From: DATKQY01 sp035532475
GTDB lineage: Bacteria > Actinomycetota > Acidimicrobiia > Acidimicrobiales > Bog-793
Direction of reading: 5' to 3'
Length of the DNA stretch: 64,000 bases
Assembly (NCBI GenBank): GCA_035532475.1
Contig: DATKQY010000056.1
Location: 1-64,000 of the forward strand
Each line of letters begins with the position of its first letter. The first letter of the stretch is position 1. A model generated the notes under the pieces. It was not told the DNA's origin. It searched no databases and saw only the letters and a list, made by a program, of their open reading frames with translations. This document shows, piece by piece, positions 62,008 to 64,000 of this stretch. The position numbers and the translations under genes are program-made.

Positions 62008-62400
62008 TCAACGCCTCCGGTGAGCGCCGCGTTCCCGGCCCGCCCTGCTGCCCCCGGCCTCGGTGACGGCCTCGTCGAGGAGGCGGCGCACCTCCTCGGG
62101 GTCGACGTCGCTCACGCGCAGGCGCTTTTGGCGCGAGCGTTCGCCGCCGACGAGCTCGACGCGTGAGCGGGACACGTGCAGAACATCGGCGATCAGCTCG
62201 ACGACCGCGTCGTTCGCCCGCCCGTCGACTGGCGGCGGGGCGACGCGGACATGCAGCGCGTCGCCACGGCGCCCGGTGACGGCGCCGCGACCTGCGCCCG
62301 GCTGCACGTAGAGGCGGAGGACGACCGCGCAGCGGTCCGTCCGGGGCTCGGGACCCCCGTCGGGCGCGGCGCGCTCGACGTCGAACAGCTCGTCGGCCAT
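62008..62400 (-). CDS. DUF167 (YggU-like) family protein
   Basis: A 130-residue protein. LRLYVQPGAGRGAVTGRRGDALHVRVAPPPVDGRANDAVVELIADVLHVSRSRVELVGGERSRQKRLRV covers the whole DUF167 fold, including the conserved P-V-D-G-x-A-N segment. Function is unknown; it is widespread and often near lspA/ileS or rRNA-processing genes. ATG 62400 is preferred over 62463, with a TAGAGTAT box just upstream, so the message may be nearly leaderless. It is divergent from ileS, with only 19 bp between start codons. Confidence 0.85.
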   Translation of the reverse strand: MADELFDVERAAPDGGPEPRTDRCAVVLRLYVQPGAGRGAVTGRRGDALHVRVAPPPVDGRANDAVVELIADVLHVSRSRVELVGGERSRQKRLRVSDVDPEEVRRLLDEAVTEAGGSRAGRERGAHRRR

Positions 62401-62419
62401 GTCCGCATACTCTAGGGGC

Positions 62420-64000
62420 ATGGCGGAATCGACCGGGTCGAGGCGGTACCCGGCCGTGCCCACGCAGCCCCGCTACCCCGCGCTCGAGGAGGAGATCCTC
62501 GCCTTCTGGCAGCTCGACGGGACGTTCCAGGCGTCGATCGACCGGCGGCGCGACGCCGAGGAGCTCGTCTTCTACGACGGTCCTCCCTTCGCCAACGGCC
62601 TGCCCCACTACGGCCACCTGCTCACCGGCTTCGTGAAGGACGCCATCCCGCGCTACAAGACGATGCGCGGCTGGCGCGTCGAGCGCCGCTTCGGCTGGGA
62701 CTGCCACGGGCTCCCGGCCGAGACCGAGGCGGAGAAGGAGCTCGGGGTCTCCGGGCGCGGCCCGATCACCGAGTTCGGCATCGACCGCTTCAACGACTAC
62801 TGCCGGACCTCGGTGCTGCGGTACACGAAAGCCTGGGAGCGCTACGTCACCCGCCAGGCGCGCTGGGTCGACTTCGCGCACGACTACAAGACGATGGACC
62901 CCTCCTACATGGAGAGCGTGCTCTGGGCGTTCAAGTCGCTCCACGACCGCGGCCTCGTCTACGAGGCGTACCGGGTGCTCCCCTACTGCTGGGAGTGCGA
63001 GACGCCGCTGTCGAACTCCGAGACGCGCCAGGACGACGCCTACCGCGACCGGGTCGACCCCGCAGTGACGGTCGCCTTCGACCTGCTCGAGGAGGACGGA
63101 GCCTCCGGCGAGCTCGCCGGGCCCCTACGGCTCCTCGCCTGGACGACGACGCCGTGGACGCTCCCGTCGAACCTGGCGCTCGCCGTCGGTCCCGGCCTCA
63201 ACTACCTCCTCGTCCGGGTCGACGGGAAGGTCCTCGTCGTCGGCGAGGACCGATTCGACGCGTACGCCGAGGAGCTCGCCGGTGGCGAGGTGGTCGGCAA
63301 GGTCCCCGGCTCGGCGCTGGTCGGCCGCCGCTACCACCCGCTGTTCGACTACTTCACCGGGCCCGAGTTCGGGACCGAGCACGCCTTCGTCGTCGTCGCC
63401 GGCGACCATGTCACGACGGACGAGGGCACCGGCATCGTCCACATGGCGCCCGCCTTCGGCGAGGACGACCAGCGGATCTCGGAGGCCAACGGGATCCCGG
63501 TGATCTGCCCGGTCGACGCCCGTGGCCGCTTCGACGAGCGGGTCCCCGACTTCGCCGGGCTCCAGGTCTTCGAGGCGAACCCGCTCGTCGTCGAGCGGCT
63601 CGCCGCCGCGGGAGCGCTCGTGCGCTTCGAGGAGATCCACCACAGCTATCCGCACTGCTGGCGCACCGACACCCCGCTCATCTACCGCGCCGTCAGCTCG
63701 TTCTTCGTGCGCGTCACCGCGATCAAGCAGCGGCTGCTCGAACTGAACCGCGAGATCAACTGGGTGCCCGCCCACGTGCGCGACGGGGCCTTCGGAAAGT
63801 GGCTCGAGAACGCCAGGGACTGGTCCATCACGCGCAACCGCTTCTGGGGCGCTCCCATCCCGGTGTGGAAGAGCGACGACCCGTCCTGGCCGCGCGTGGA
63901 CGTCTACGGCGGCCTCGACGAGCTCGAGCGCGACTTCGGCGTGCGCCCGGCCGACCTCCACCGCCCCGGCATCGACGAGCTGACACGGCCGAACCCCGAC
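62420..64000 (+). CDS. ileS: isoleucyl-tRNA synthetase (5' part, runs off the window)
   Basis: The frame from ATG 62420 is open to the end of the window: 527 codons, about half of the protein. The class I HIGH signature is HYGH (residues 63-66, in PFANGLPHYGHLLTG), followed by GWDCHGLPAETEAEKELG. The editing domain begins around TTPWTLPSNLALAVG, with GTGIVHMAPAFGEDD. The KMSKS loop is beyond the window. The PFANGLPHYGH form is that of the eukaryote-like (type 2) IleRS found in many actinomycetes. It charges tRNA-Ile. It is divergent from the DUF167 gene with an extremely short intergenic space. Confidence 0.96.
   Translation, partial: MAESTGSRRYPAVPTQPRYPALEEEILAFWQLDGTFQASIDRRRDAEELVFYDGPPFANGLPHYGHLLTGFVKDAIPRYKTMRGWRVERRFGWDCHGLPAETEAEKELGVSGRGPITEFGIDRFNDYCRTSVLRYTKAWERYVTRQARWVDFAHDYKTMDPSYMESVLWAFKSLHDRGLVYEAYRVLPYCWECETPLSNSETRQDDAYRDRVDPAVTVAFDLLEEDGASGELAGPLRLLAWTTTPWTLPSNLALAVGPGLNYLLVRVDGKVLVVGEDRFDAYAEELAGGEVVGKVPGSALVGRRYHPLFDYFTGPEFGTEHAFVVVAGDHVTTDEGTGIVHMAPAFGEDDQRISEANGIPVICPVDARGRFDERVPDFAGLQVFEANPLVVERLAAAGALVRFEEIHHSYPHCWRTDTPLIYRAVSSFFVRVTAIKQRLLELNREINWVPAHVRDGAFGKWLENARDWSITRNRFWGAPIPVWKSDDPSWPRVDVYGGLDELERDFGVRPADLHRPGIDELTRPNPD

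Overview
The window is 64 kb of very GC-rich DNA with the gene content of an actinomycete: a WhiB regulator, an LCP-family wall enzyme, bacterial type A RNase P RNA, GTG/TTG starts, many overlapping stop/start pairs and an eukaryote-like IleS. I would guess a deep-branching Actinomycetota such as an Acidimicrobiia member, but the sequence alone does not prove the genus. No rRNA genes or CRISPR arrays were seen.

Left core region (1-16.6 kb): the tail of an unknown gene, tRNA-Val(GAC), a two-gene cell-envelope glycosyltransferase pair, an exported helical protein, an LCP ligase, then whiB-trpD, a rubrerythrin / Fe-S oxidoreductase / DUF3501 redox cluster, a glycerol-kinase-like FGGY kinase, an FAD-dependent reductase, a double-ACT protein, xseB-xseA and the RNase P RNA gene rnpB.

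Genomic island (about 16.62-40.98 kb): an integrative, probably mobilizable element abuts the 3' end of rnpB. Its left end carries a tyrosine integrase, an excisionase-type HTH protein and a MobF (TrwC/TraI-like) relaxase-helicase with two hairpins upstream that could be oriT. Both ends carry an identical 20-bp double repeat that looks like integrase arm-binding sites, and the right edge retains the decayed 3' end of a second integrase. The cargo is coherent. A GH65 disaccharide phosphorylase and beta-phosphoglucomutase feed sugar phosphates to a phosphoketolase and acetate kinase, which make ATP without the full glycolytic pathway. A PPK2 polyphosphate kinase, a P3A proton-pumping ATPase, a CLC chloride/proton antiporter with a MarR regulator, and a cation/Ca2+ exchanger accompany them. 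I read this as an energy-supply and pH/ion-homeostasis island. A heme-binding beta-barrel protein, a PASTA protein and a VapBC toxin-antitoxin pair complete it.

Right core region (41.3-64 kb): a TDT anion transporter, small membrane proteins, an ICMT-type methyltransferase, a class I methyltransferase with a C-terminal winged-helix-like tail, a kinase-less sensor membrane protein, an atypical SDR, a GlsB-type protein, a coiled-coil zinc-ribbon protein and an inositol-phosphatase-family enzyme. Then comes a tightly overlapping minus-strand chain (alkaline-phosphatase-like enzyme, cobalamin adenosyltransferase, leucyl aminopeptidase, ROK kinase), an Rrf2 regulator, a histidine phosphatase, a primary-like sigma factor, and finally the housekeeping block rluD-lspA-TraR/DksA-like zinc-finger protein-DUF167 with ileS divergent and running off the end.
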